From contig WTHY01000150.1 in assembly GCA_011522945.1 (NCBI GenBank), positions 1-38,448 of the forward strand: a DNA stretch of 38,448 bases, written 5' to 3'. This document shows positions 25,827 to 33,357 of this stretch, piece after piece. The notes beneath the pieces are model-generated. The model did not search any database. It saw only the letters and a program-made list of their open reading frames with translations, and was not told where the DNA came from. Each line of letters starts with the position of its first letter. Position 1 is the stretch's first letter. A program made the position numbers and the translations under genes. Origin of the DNA: Alphaproteobacteria bacterium (GTDB taxonomy: Bacteria > Pseudomonadota > Alphaproteobacteria > Puniceispirillales > Puniceispirillaceae).

Positions 25827-26090
25827 GAGATTAGTCATGATCTATGACAAGGCTGTTCACGCAACAAACATACATGATTTCACACGCTGGATAGTCTAGC
25901 CGAATGGCAAGGCGTTAACGCAGCAAATATACATGATTGTGCGCGCTAGACAGTCTGGCCGCATGGCAAGATTGAAAACTAACAGGCATGACTGCTTGAC
26001 CCTGCTTTGTAGCTATAGGGGTTTTTCTAACCATCTGGCCCGACCGTGAATGCCATCAGCCTGCATGATCTACCCAGCTGAAACGACTAC
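25775..26090. repeat. Degenerate tandem copies of the DUF3833 gene end
   Basis: A CATGATT-centred unit recurs at about 25800 (gene end), 25873, 25932 and 26064, with a weaker trace near 25987. Units at 25849-25908 and 25909-25967 share about three quarters of their bases over 60 bp. The copy near 26042-26089 aligns well with the gene end itself. No frame is kept open. Confidence 0.75.
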
Positions 26091-26100
26091 CAAATATTCG

Positions 26101-28014
26101 CTAGCCATTTGCGATAAGGTTATTCGCTTCAAGGACGGCTGTGATCTCATCTAAAATAGCAGGATCATCAATTGTGGCAGGCATCGGATAATCCTCGCCA
26201 TTAGCAATTTTCTGCATGGTGCCGCGCAAGATTTTGCCAGAGCGTGTCTTTGGCAAACGCTGCACGATAACAGCTAGTTTGAAAGCAGCAACCGGACCGA
26301 TTTCTGAGCGCACGAGCTGAATAATTTCGGCAATGATATCCGCACCAGCACGTGCCACACCTGATTTCAGCACGATAAAGCCAAGTGGCACCTGACCTTT
26401 CAAAGCATCATTAATGCCAAGAACAGCACATTCTGCTACATCCTGATGAGACGCCAGCACCTCTTCCATACCGCCTGTTGATAGGCGGTGACCGGCAACA
26501 TTTATAATATCGTCAGTTCGTGACATGACATACAGATAGCCATCCTCATCACAATACCCGGCATCACCAGTTTTGTAATACCCCGGATAATCATTCATAT
26601 AGGCATCTAGGAACCGTGTGTCATTATTCCACAATGTTGGTAATGAGCCTGGCGCCATTGGTAATTTCACAACGATTGCGCCAATTTCGCCAGCTGGCAG
26701 CGCCTTTCCTGCCTCGTCAAGTATTTGCACATTCCAGCTCGGCACGGGCCGCCCTGGAGACCCTACTTTTACCGGACTATTTTCCAGACCGCCTGCAAGT
26801 CCCAGACAGGTAGAGGCAATCGCCCAGCCTGTTTCTGTCTGCCACCAATGATCAATTGTAGGCACACCAAGCTTATCCTCACACCAGCGTAATGTATCAG
26901 GATCACATCTTTCACCTGCTAACCATTGAGATTTGAAGTGTGACAAATCATAATCCGCTATCAGCTTGCCGTCTGGGTCTTCTTTCTTAATCGCACGGAT
27001 AGCTGTCGGCGCTGTGAACATTGCCTTTACCTTATGTTCTGAAATCACACGCCAGAAGGCACCTGCATCTGGTGTGCCAACAGGTTTGCCCTCATACATA
27101 ATAGTTGTGCATCCATAGAAGAGTGGCGCATAAACGATATAGGAATGTCCGACGACCCAGCCAACATCAGATGCGGCCCAAAACACATCTCCAGGCGCAC
27201 AGTCATAAATATATTTCATTGACCAGTTTAGAGCGACCATATGCGCTGCTGTTGGCCTGACCACTCCTTTCGGCGTGCCTGTGGTGCCAGATGTGTAAAG
27301 AATATACGCTGGATCCTCAGATTTTACCGGCACACAGCTAGCTGGCTCTGCCTTTGCCATTTCAGAATTCCAGTCCAGATCACGGCCATCTATCATGCTG
27401 GCGGCTGACTGCTCCCTCTGCAATAGAATAACATGGTCTGGCTTATGGGCTGATATTTCAATAGCTTCATCAAGCAATGGCTTATAGTCAACGATGCGGG
27501 ATGGCTCAATGCCGCAAGAGGCTGTCACAATCAATTTAGGCGTCGCATCATCAATCCGCTTGGCGAGCTCAGCTGCGGCAAAACCGCCAAATACGACAGA
27601 GTGAATGGCACCAATACGTGCGCAAGCCAGCATAGCGACAGCAGCTTCTGGGATCATCGGCATATAAATAATAACACGATCGCCATAGCCAACACCATTT
27701 GCCTTCAGCGCCCCAGCAAATCTGGCCGTTTCATCCTGCAGCTCTGCATAAGATATCGTTCTTTTGCTGTTGGTTACAGGACTATCATAAATAATAGCTG
27801 CTTGTTCGCCTCTTCCGGCAAGCACATGCCTGTCGATCGCATTATAGCAACCGTTCAGACTGCCGCCGACAAACCAACGATAAAAAGGTGGGTTGCTATC
27901 ATCTAAGATTGTTGTTGCTGGTGTGATCCAATCAATATCACCGGCAGCGTCAGCCCAAAATTGTGCTGGGTCCTGCAATGCCTCTTCAGCAATCTTCATA
28001 AAGCTATTCGTCAT
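26101..28014 (-). CDS. prpE: Propionate--CoA ligase
   Basis: Activates propionate (and probably acetate) to the CoA ester through an acyl-AMP. The opening PAQFWADAAGDIDW and NPPFYRWFVGG are typical of PrpE and differ from acetyl-CoA synthetase. Core motifs are intact: ILYTSGTTGTPKGV, WWQTETGW, YKTGDAG and the C-terminal catalytic lysine in PKTRSGKILR. The start at 28014 (MTNSFMKI) has GGGAGG 7 bp upstream; the frame runs back to 28035. 637 residues, normal. No methylcitrate or propionyl-CoA carboxylase genes are nearby, so the fate of the product is not shown. Confidence 0.94.
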   Translation of the reverse strand: MTNSFMKIAEEALQDPAQFWADAAGDIDWITPATTILDDSNPPFYRWFVGGSLNGCYNAIDRHVLAGRGEQAAIIYDSPVTNSKRTISYAELQDETARFAGALKANGVGYGDRVIIYMPMIPEAAVAMLACARIGAIHSVVFGGFAAAELAKRIDDATPKLIVTASCGIEPSRIVDYKPLLDEAIEISAHKPDHVILLQREQSAASMIDGRDLDWNSEMAKAEPASCVPVKSEDPAYILYTSGTTGTPKGVVRPTAAHMVALNWSMKYIYDCAPGDVFWAASDVGWVVGHSYIVYAPLFYGCTTIMYEGKPVGTPDAGAFWRVISEHKVKAMFTAPTAIRAIKKEDPDGKLIADYDLSHFKSQWLAGERCDPDTLRWCEDKLGVPTIDHWWQTETGWAIASTCLGLAGGLENSPVKVGSPGRPVPSWNVQILDEAGKALPAGEIGAIVVKLPMAPGSLPTLWNNDTRFLDAYMNDYPGYYKTGDAGYCDEDGYLYVMSRTDDIINVAGHRLSTGGMEEVLASHQDVAECAVLGINDALKGQVPLGFIVLKSGVARAGADIIAEIIQLVRSEIGPVAAFKLAVIVQRLPKTRSGKILRGTMQKIANGEDYPMPATIDDPAILDEITAVLEANNLIANG

Positions 28015-28212
28015 AACATGGCCTCCCAACCTCAAAAAACCAAACTATAGTGTCTCAGCAACTCGCAGCCTGTAAAGATGAAATACGCGCCTGTTGAAAC
28101 AGAAACCGGAAAAGAGGGGGATGTAATTTCCGCGAAACGTCACACACTGGATTTTTGTTGCTCTCTCGCGTATAGTGGCGTCTCTATTTAAGGTCAAGAT
28201 CAAGCTGGAAAG

Positions 28213-28419
28213 ATGTCGCAGTCAGATAATCATGCCATTCAAATTGCCTTGAATAATTTGCTGTCAGAACATCGTGATCTAGATGATGTCATTGAAAGGC
28301 TGGCAAATGGTGCCTCTTTCGACCAGCTTCAGCTGCAGAGATTGAAAAAGCGAAAATTAATTTTAAAAGACGAGATCATCAAATTGCGGGCAAAATTGGT
28401 GCCTGATATTATTGCGTGA
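28213..28419 (+). CDS. YdcH-like DUF465 family protein
   Basis: A 68-residue helical protein with the DUF465 pattern: a first helix NNLLSEHRDLDDVIERL and a second QLQRLKKRKLILKDEIIKLRAKL, which should form a short helical hairpin or coiled coil. GGAAAG is close before the ATG. Members are widespread small cytosolic proteins of unknown function. It lies 72 bp before purE on the same strand and may share its transcript. Confidence 0.88.
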   Translation: MSQSDNHAIQIALNNLLSEHRDLDDVIERLANGASFDQLQLQRLKKRKLILKDEIIKLRAKLVPDIIA

Positions 28420-28491
28420 GCCTGTATCAACAAGCAGTCATAGCAGCCAGCATATATTCTTTTCTACCTTTGAAATAAGGCTTAAAACATA

Positions 28492-29001
28492 ATGTCACAA
28501 AATATAGTTTCTTCTGAAAATGCACCTATCGTGATTTGTATGGGCAGTCAGTCAGATTGGCCTACAATGCAACATGCAGCTGAAATGCTAGACAGTCTTA
28601 ATGTGGCTTATGACGCACGTATAATTTCAGCCCATCGCACGCCGGATAGACTTGCCAATTTTGCCCATTCAGCTGCAGATGTAGGACACCAAGTCATCAT
28701 TGCAGGTGCCGGCGGTGCCGCGCATTTGCCTGGCATGATAGCTGCCCATACAAATCTGCCGGTTCTTGGCGTGCCTGTTGAGTCAGCGGCTCTCAAAGGT
28801 ATGGATTCGCTTCTATCCATTGTCCAAATGCCTGGTGGTGTACCAGTTGGCACGCTGGCGATAGGCAAAGCAGGTGCAAAAAATGCTGCCTTGCTAGCTG
28901 CCCAGATTTTGGCATTGTCTGACCCAGATTTAGCCGGCCGATTACAGGCATGGCGCACAGCGCAGACTGAAAGTGTCACAGACACGCCTCAGTTAGATTA
29001 A
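28492..29001 (+). CDS. purE: 5-(carboxyamino)imidazole ribonucleotide mutase
   Basis: Converts N5-CAIR to CAIR in purine synthesis (class I PurE). GSQSDWPTM at 18-26 is the phosphate loop, SAHRTP at 46-51 holds the catalytic His48, and GAGGAAHLPGM at 72-82 and QMPGGVPVGT complete the site. 169 residues. purK follows after 41 bp and supplies the substrate. Confidence 0.97.
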   Translation: MSQNIVSSENAPIVICMGSQSDWPTMQHAAEMLDSLNVAYDARIISAHRTPDRLANFAHSAADVGHQVIIAGAGGAAHLPGMIAAHTNLPVLGVPVESAALKGMDSLLSIVQMPGGVPVGTLAIGKAGAKNAALLAAQILALSDPDLAGRLQAWRTAQTESVTDTPQLD

Positions 29002-29042
29002 GCCGTCTATAACCCTAAATTCTAGTATATGAGTCAATTGAC

Positions 29043-30104
29043 ATGAAACCATTTACCTTAGGCATTCTTGGCGCCGGGCAACTTGGGCGGATGACAGCGA
29101 TTGCAGCGGCACAGCTTGGCATCAAATCACATATTTATGCACCAGATGCTGCTGGTAGCCCAGCTGCTGAAGTGGCTGCATTTGCAACGACTGGTGCTTA
29201 TGATGATAAGGTAGCTTTGGTAAAATTTGCTAAATCAGTAGATGCAGTCACATCTGAATTTGAAAATGTGCCTGCCTCTGCAATGACTTTACTATCTGAG
29301 CATGTGCCTGCCAGCCCCGGGGCAAAGGCACTTGGGGTTGCACAAAACAGACTGTCGGAAAAAAACCTAGCACGCGAGCTAGGTATAAGCGTTCCTGACT
29401 TTTGGGCCATTCATTCAGATGAGGCCCTGGCTGCTGCACTTGATGCACTCCAAGGCAAAGGTGTGTTGAAAACAACAACTATGGGATATGATGGCAAGGG
29501 CCAAATGCGAGTCTCAACAGGTGATGATGCAGCCTCTATTTTTGCGCAAATGGGATCTGAGGAACTTATCTTGGAAGCCTTTGTGCCCTTTGCTTATGAG
29601 GTCAGCTTTCTGGTGGGTCGCACAGCAGGCGGTCAGATAAGCCATTTCCCAGCAACCCAGAATCATCATGAAAATGGCATCCTTGCAACCTCTATTGCGC
29701 CTGCAGATTGTCCTGAAACAGTTGTTGAGGCAGGCCAAAAAGCTGCTGAAGATTTAGCCTCAGCCCTCGAGCTAACAGGGGTAATGGCGATGGAGAGTTT
29801 CATCACTAAAGATGGGCAGCTAATATTCAACGAAATTGCCCCACGCCCGCATAACTCATTTCACTGGACGATCGAGGGTTGTGAGACAAGCCAATTTACA
29901 CAGCTTGCCCGTATTATGGCCGGCTTGCCACTTGGGGCTACCGAAGCGCGTGGCCTATGGAAAATGCAAAATCTCCTTGGCCAGCATATGGACGAAGTGC
30001 CTGACCATCTTCACAGATCTGGTAGGGCTTTACATCTATATGGCAAGGCAGAAGCAAAGACAGATAGAAAAATGGGCCATGTCACATGGCCTATTGATGG
30101 CTAG
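29043..30104 (+). CDS. purK: N5-carboxyaminoimidazole ribonucleotide synthase
   Basis: ATP-grasp enzyme that makes N5-CAIR from AIR, bicarbonate and ATP; its product goes to PurE. ILGAGQLGRM at 8-17 is the N-terminal motif, SEFENVP at about 71-77, the ATP-grasp core includes KTTTMGYDGKGQ and ELILEAFVPFAYEVS, and the metal-binding end is FNEIAPRPHNSFHWTIEGCETSQF. 353 residues, normal length. It is the last gene of the purEK pair; a tandem duplication follows it. Confidence 0.97.
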   Translation: MKPFTLGILGAGQLGRMTAIAAAQLGIKSHIYAPDAAGSPAAEVAAFATTGAYDDKVALVKFAKSVDAVTSEFENVPASAMTLLSEHVPASPGAKALGVAQNRLSEKNLARELGISVPDFWAIHSDEALAAALDALQGKGVLKTTTMGYDGKGQMRVSTGDDAASIFAQMGSEELILEAFVPFAYEVSFLVGRTAGGQISHFPATQNHHENGILATSIAPADCPETVVEAGQKAAEDLASALELTGVMAMESFITKDGQLIFNEIAPRPHNSFHWTIEGCETSQFTQLARIMAGLPLGATEARGLWKMQNLLGQHMDEVPDHLHRSGRALHLYGKAEAKTDRKMGHVTWPIDG

Positions 30105-30538
30105 GCAAAAGCCAACCTGGCCATAGCGTTTAAAATTTGCCTTTACTCTGGCTGAGTGTAGGCCAGTCTGGTTATGCAGTTGCACTCTTGCCAACGCGTT
30201 ATTTAAGCCGTGGAACTCCAGCAATGTCCATGCATTTTTGCCAATATTTCGGCTAAGCATACGCCAGTCTGGTTATGCAGTTGCACTTTTGCCAACGCTC
30301 TAGCTAAACACACGAACCCTCACCAATATGTTTCTAACGTTATCCACGGTTTGTTCAGACGCACACGGTCTTGGGGATAGCTATATAAGTTTGGTTATGC
30401 TCGGGTCAGGCTTGCAGGATCTAACCCAAAAGCAATTTGTTTAGAGATAAATTTGGCCAGATCTAAATAGCGACTTTCCAGAATAATTTAACAGTAATGC
30501 TAAAATAGATTTAGGGCTGTCAGACGATGTCTCGCCGT
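30105..30538. other. Spacer between purK and metA
   Basis: A 434-bp gap between convergent genes, largely filled by the 101-bp tandem duplication at 30136-30337. No gene or terminator with a T-run recognised. Confidence 0.5.
30136..30337. repeat. 101-bp tandem duplication
   Basis: Two diverged copies begin with TTTGCC at 30136 and 30237. The core, 36 bp at 30162-30197 and 30263-30298, begins GCCAGTCTGGTTATGCAGTT and differs by a single base between copies. The flanks align less well. Confidence 0.88.
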
Positions 30539-31453
30539 TTAATTTTCCAGCGCCTGCAAATCAAATGGCGTGTCACGATAAAGTGTATTCAACCAGTTAG
30601 CAGCGAGTAAATAGGCAAAGGGCCGCCAGTAATTTACCGGCGGCTTTGTAGCATCATCTGCCGGAAAATAATGTTTAGGCAGCGGTGTAGCCAACCCCTC
30701 AGCTGCATCTCTATGATATTCATCAGCTAATGTGTGCGCATCATATTCCAGATGATTTAATACATATAAATCTCCAGATTCTGTATGTCGCAGCATCCCG
30801 ACACCAGCCTCCTCGCTATGCGCAAGCACATCAAGTCCAGCAGATTCAGCTTCAGCTCTATCTGTGTAGGTATAGCGCGAAACCGGCATTGGAAAATTCT
30901 CGGTAAACCCATGCATCAGCCTGTCAGCAGTTCCACTTGGCTGATGATCAAACACGCCGAAAAGCTTTTCCGAAAGCGCATGCTTAGGCAAATCAAACTG
31001 GCAATTTAGGAGCGCCTGCGCGCCCCAGCAAATCCCAAGCCGCCGAAAGCAATGTGTCTGTGACCAGCTAATGATTTCAGCAAGCTCAGGCCAATAGCTC
31101 ACCTCTTCAAATGGTAGTGTCTCCACCGGTGCGCCTGTAACAATTAGCGCATCAAAATATTGATCTCTTACATCATCAAGCTGACGGTAAAAGCGGCGCA
31201 AATAGGCTGGTTCCGTATTTCGCGGTGTATAGCTTGCCGTTGTCATTAAGGTCATTTCAACCTGCAGGGGTGAGCAGCCCATCAGCCTGCCAAATTGGAT
31301 TTCTGTATCACGCTTTTTCGGCATAAGATTCAGCATCAATAATTTCAACGGCCGAATATCCTGACGCGCAGCATCACCAGCAGCAATAATATCAACACCC
31401 TCAGCTGTTAAATCAGCTAAAGCAGGCAGATTATCAGGAACAGAAATCGGCAT
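30539..31453 (-). CDS. metA: Homoserine O-acyltransferase MetA, predicted acetyl-CoA type
   Basis: Activates homoserine for methionine synthesis. 304 residues; catalytic Cys142 (LGICWGAQ), His234 and Glu236 (LNHLEYD) line up with E. coli Cys142, His235 and Glu237, and LMPKK at 43-47 is conserved. Residue 111, in TGAPVETL, is Glu. In the MetA family Glu111 marks use of acetyl-CoA and Gly111 marks succinyl-CoA, so the product should be O-acetylhomoserine. No SAM riboswitch was recognised upstream; a TATAAT-type promoter 50 bp before the ATG would give a leader of only about 43 bases. Confidence 0.95.
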   Translation of the reverse strand: MPISVPDNLPALADLTAEGVDIIAAGDAARQDIRPLKLLMLNLMPKKRDTEIQFGRLMGCSPLQVEMTLMTTASYTPRNTEPAYLRRFYRQLDDVRDQYFDALIVTGAPVETLPFEEVSYWPELAEIISWSQTHCFRRLGICWGAQALLNCQFDLPKHALSEKLFGVFDHQPSGTADRLMHGFTENFPMPVSRYTYTDRAEAESAGLDVLAHSEEAGVGMLRHTESGDLYVLNHLEYDAHTLADEYHRDAAEGLATPLPKHYFPADDATKPPVNYWRPFAYLLAANWLNTLYRDTPFDLQALEN

Positions 31454-31502
31454 AGGTTTCTCTTGATGCAGAATAGGTTATTGGCATGAAGCCACAATGC
31501 GC

Positions 31503-31533
31503 ATTATATGCCTAAATCATTACGAAAAGACAA
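31503..31533 (-). promoter_or_regulatory. Probable metA promoter
   Basis: On the minus strand TATAAT (31503-31508) is a perfect -10 box. TTGTCT 19 bp upstream is a fair -35 with a long spacer. The predicted start of transcription lies about 43 bp before the metA ATG. Confidence 0.45.
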
Positions 31534-31742
31534 GCGCGGCCGCCTAGTGCAGAAAACAATCCAAAAAATCAGCCTCAAGCACGATGCCCCAACCACCTTT
31601 TAAAGGGACTAAAGCAGCCAGCATACCAAAATTAGCGTGATACAATTTTTGTGTCCTAACAGCACCTAAATGTCTACAGCCAAATGCCGTTATTTCAAGG
31701 ACTCAATTTTTATTGGCTACAGTTAGTAGACTAGATTTAGTG

Positions 31743-31804
31743 GACCTCATTTAAAGGACCCCATTTAATCGACCCCGTTTAATGGACCCCATTTAATCGA
31801 CCCA
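31743..31804. repeat. 14-bp tandem repeats
   Basis: Four units start at 31743, 31757, 31771 and 31785, of the type GACCCCATTTAATC, plus a partial fifth. Units 2 and 4 are identical, unit 3 differs at two bases and unit 1 at three. Confidence 0.92.
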
Positions 31805-31918
31805 AGTTGCATAGCAGCCACAACAAGGCTCTCGTGACATAGCCCCAGCTAAATGACGCTAGCCAATTGGCTTTTGCCTATATGCGTAATCTTGGGAGAT
31901 ATGAGACTAGCAGCCTAC

Positions 31919-32578
31919 TTAACGCGCGCGTCTCTTGCCTGTCATAGATTGCACCATTTGGCCCAGGCCTCTGACAGCTCCTTGCAATGGCGCGGTAAAT
32001 TTTGGAATTTTTGCAACCTCTGACAGGCGCCTATCCAAAAATGCCTTTGTCTTGGTCATATCAGCTGTGTCATCTCCTAAAAATGCCAGCAACGTCGCAC
32101 TATAGACAGCTGAGAGTGTTGCGCGTTTTGTATAAAAAGACGCATCAGTTGCATTATCACCTGCTGCCCGCCACATAGAATCGACTGTTGTGTATAACAG
32201 TTCGGCAGCTAGCTTTGCCTGCTCTGGCTTTGCCAGATAGGCTAATGTTTTACGGACCACCTCTTTATGCGGTGCTGCTTGTTCTAGCCGGATGAGAATC
32301 AAGGCTCTGATTTTCAGATGTATTTTGTCTGGCTGAGGTGACAGAGACTCAAATTCTGCCACCATTTCATCATCAGCCATTTGGCCATAAATTTCGATGG
32401 CAGAGCGCACACCATCAGGCAAAAGGCGATCAATATCAGCATCTGTGAGTGCCTGTTCATCAGCCGCCATTTGCACAGCAGACATAGTCCAACCATCAAA
32501 CGGAATATGCTGTAACGCTGATTTTACAAGTGTTTTTGCAATCCCCGCATCATCTGCATGGCTCTGTTGTGACGACAT
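31919..32578 (-). CDS. COQ9 family ubiquinone biosynthesis protein
   Basis: A 219-residue helical protein of the COQ9 family, which resembles TetR regulators in fold but binds lipids and aids ubiquinone synthesis. Family stretches include HIPFDGWTMSAVQMAAD, RSAIEIYGQMADDEM, KIRALILIRLEQ and the later TTVDSMWRAAGDNATDASFYTKRATLSAVYSATL. The ATG at 32578 has AAAGGAG 5 bp upstream; GTG 32584 is rejected. It is divergent from rpsU, a common arrangement in Alphaproteobacteria, and an AarF/UbiB-type kinase gene lies close by. Confidence 0.9.
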   Translation of the reverse strand: MSSQQSHADDAGIAKTLVKSALQHIPFDGWTMSAVQMAADEQALTDADIDRLLPDGVRSAIEIYGQMADDEMVAEFESLSPQPDKIHLKIRALILIRLEQAAPHKEVVRKTLAYLAKPEQAKLAAELLYTTVDSMWRAAGDNATDASFYTKRATLSAVYSATLLAFLGDDTADMTKTKAFLDRRLSEVAKIPKFTAPLQGAVRGLGQMVQSMTGKRRAR

Positions 32579-32620
32579 AATCACTCCTTTAGATTGACCT
32601 GCCTACCTCTGACGGACCGG

Positions 32621-32654
32621 CCTATATCATAATATAGGAAGTTTTCACGAAAAC
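32621..32654. promoter_or_regulatory. Two adjacent inverted repeats between COQ9 and rpsU
   Basis: CCTATAT-CATA-ATATAGG at 32621-32638 and GTTTTC-AC-GAAAAC at 32641-32654 are perfect inverted repeats 2 bp apart. They lie 43-76 bp upstream of the COQ9 ATG and before the rpsU promoter, so an operator is possible; no regulator is assigned. Confidence 0.4.
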
Positions 32655-32726
32655 CCAATAGTCCGGATTTGTGATCTGAACTGGGCAGGCTCTTACATAG
32701 GTCAGACAGGGATGTAGATTCGTCGT

Positions 32727-32756
32727 TTGACAATCTTTCACAGCTCATGGTATAAA
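32727..32756 (+). promoter_or_regulatory. rpsU promoter, sigma-70 type
   Basis: TTGACA at 32727-32732 is a perfect -35 box and TATAAA at 32751-32756 a good -10 box, 18 bp apart. Transcription should start about 40 bp before the rpsU GTG. The leader contains the 12-bp palindrome AGAGTTAACTCT at 32770-32781. Confidence 0.82.
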
Positions 32757-32804
32757 GCGCCTCCTTGTGAGAGTTAACTCTGAATTTTGAAAGGATGAGG
32801 CTAA

Positions 32805-33008
32805 GTGTTAGTCGCTGTTCGTGATAATAATGTTGATCAGGCCCTGCGCGTCTTAAAGAAGAAGATGCAGCGTGAAGGCCTATTCCGTGAAATGAAAAAC
32901 CGCCGTGCATTCGAAAAGCCATCTGAGCGTCGTGCACGTGAAGCTGCTGAATCAACACGCCGTGTGCGTAAGCTGATGCGCAAGCGCATGGAACGTGAAG
33001 GCTACTAG
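32805..33008 (+). CDS. rpsU: 30S ribosomal protein S21
   Basis: Small-subunit protein near the mRNA 3' end site. The 67 residues VRDNNVDQALRVLKKKMQRE onward are near-universal S21, with a basic C-terminal tail RRVRKLMRKRMEREGY. The start is GTG, supported by AAAGGA 9-10 bp upstream and by the family N-terminus. A strong promoter and a strong terminator frame it, so it is a single-gene unit. Confidence 0.98.
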   Translation: MLVAVRDNNVDQALRVLKKKMQREGLFREMKNRRAFEKPSERRAREAAESTRRVRKLMRKRMEREGY

Positions 33009-33030
33009 ACCTCGCATGTTTGTGAATTTC

Positions 33031-33061
33031 AAAACCGCCCGCATGATGGGCGGTTTTTTTA
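33031..33061 (+). terminator. Rho-independent terminator of rpsU
   Basis: AAAACCGCCC and GGGCGGTTTT pair perfectly over 10 bp around GCATGAT, and the T-run continues to seven or more T residues. On the other strand the hairpin is followed by four T residues and lies 24 bp past the kinase stop, so it may also serve the leftward transcript. Confidence 0.95.
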
Positions 33062-33084
33062 TGTCCAAATCTAAAATATGTGCT

Positions 33085-33357
33085 TTAGCTCACCTGACTA
33101 AGGAGCGTCTCTGGCAGGCCAGCTGCAGCAACAGCCTTACGCTGACGTGCTGCAAGTGTCTCCACATCAAATTCTTCAATCATCTCATGATAAATTTGAT
33201 ACCAGTTCACTTCTGCCTTCAGATGCATAAAGACTGAACCTAAGCCTATCGCTGCCCTGTCTAAAAGAACAAATTCCCGAGGCGGTCTTACCCCGCCCAT
33301 TTTTTTGAGTTCTTCATAAACTTTACCAGCTAGCTCACGCCCCTTATTGCCATTATG
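33085..33357 (-). pseudogene. Out-of-frame C-terminal part of the AarF/UbiB-type kinase
   Basis: Codons from 33357 to the stop at 33085 give 90 residues, HNGNKGRELAGKVYEELKKM onward, including GGVRPPREFVLLDRAAIGLG and LKAEVNWYQ. These are typical C-terminal sequences of the same ABC1 kinase whose main frame stops at 33330. The main frame reaches the run of four C residues (33357-33360 on the minus strand) and one missing C, or a -1 slip there, would join the two into an uninterrupted protein of 453 residues. No ribosome binding site for separate translation is evident. Confidence 0.85.

Larger units (their letters stand above)
31454..31918. other. Spacer between COQ9 and metA
   Basis: A 465-bp gap. 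It holds the probable metA promoter and the 14-bp repeat array; nothing else recognised. Confidence 0.5.

Noticed and set aside
31454..31600. SAM riboswitch before metA
   Set aside because: I could not match the conserved core of SAM-I, SAM-II or SAM-V, and the likely promoter leaves a leader of about 43 bases.
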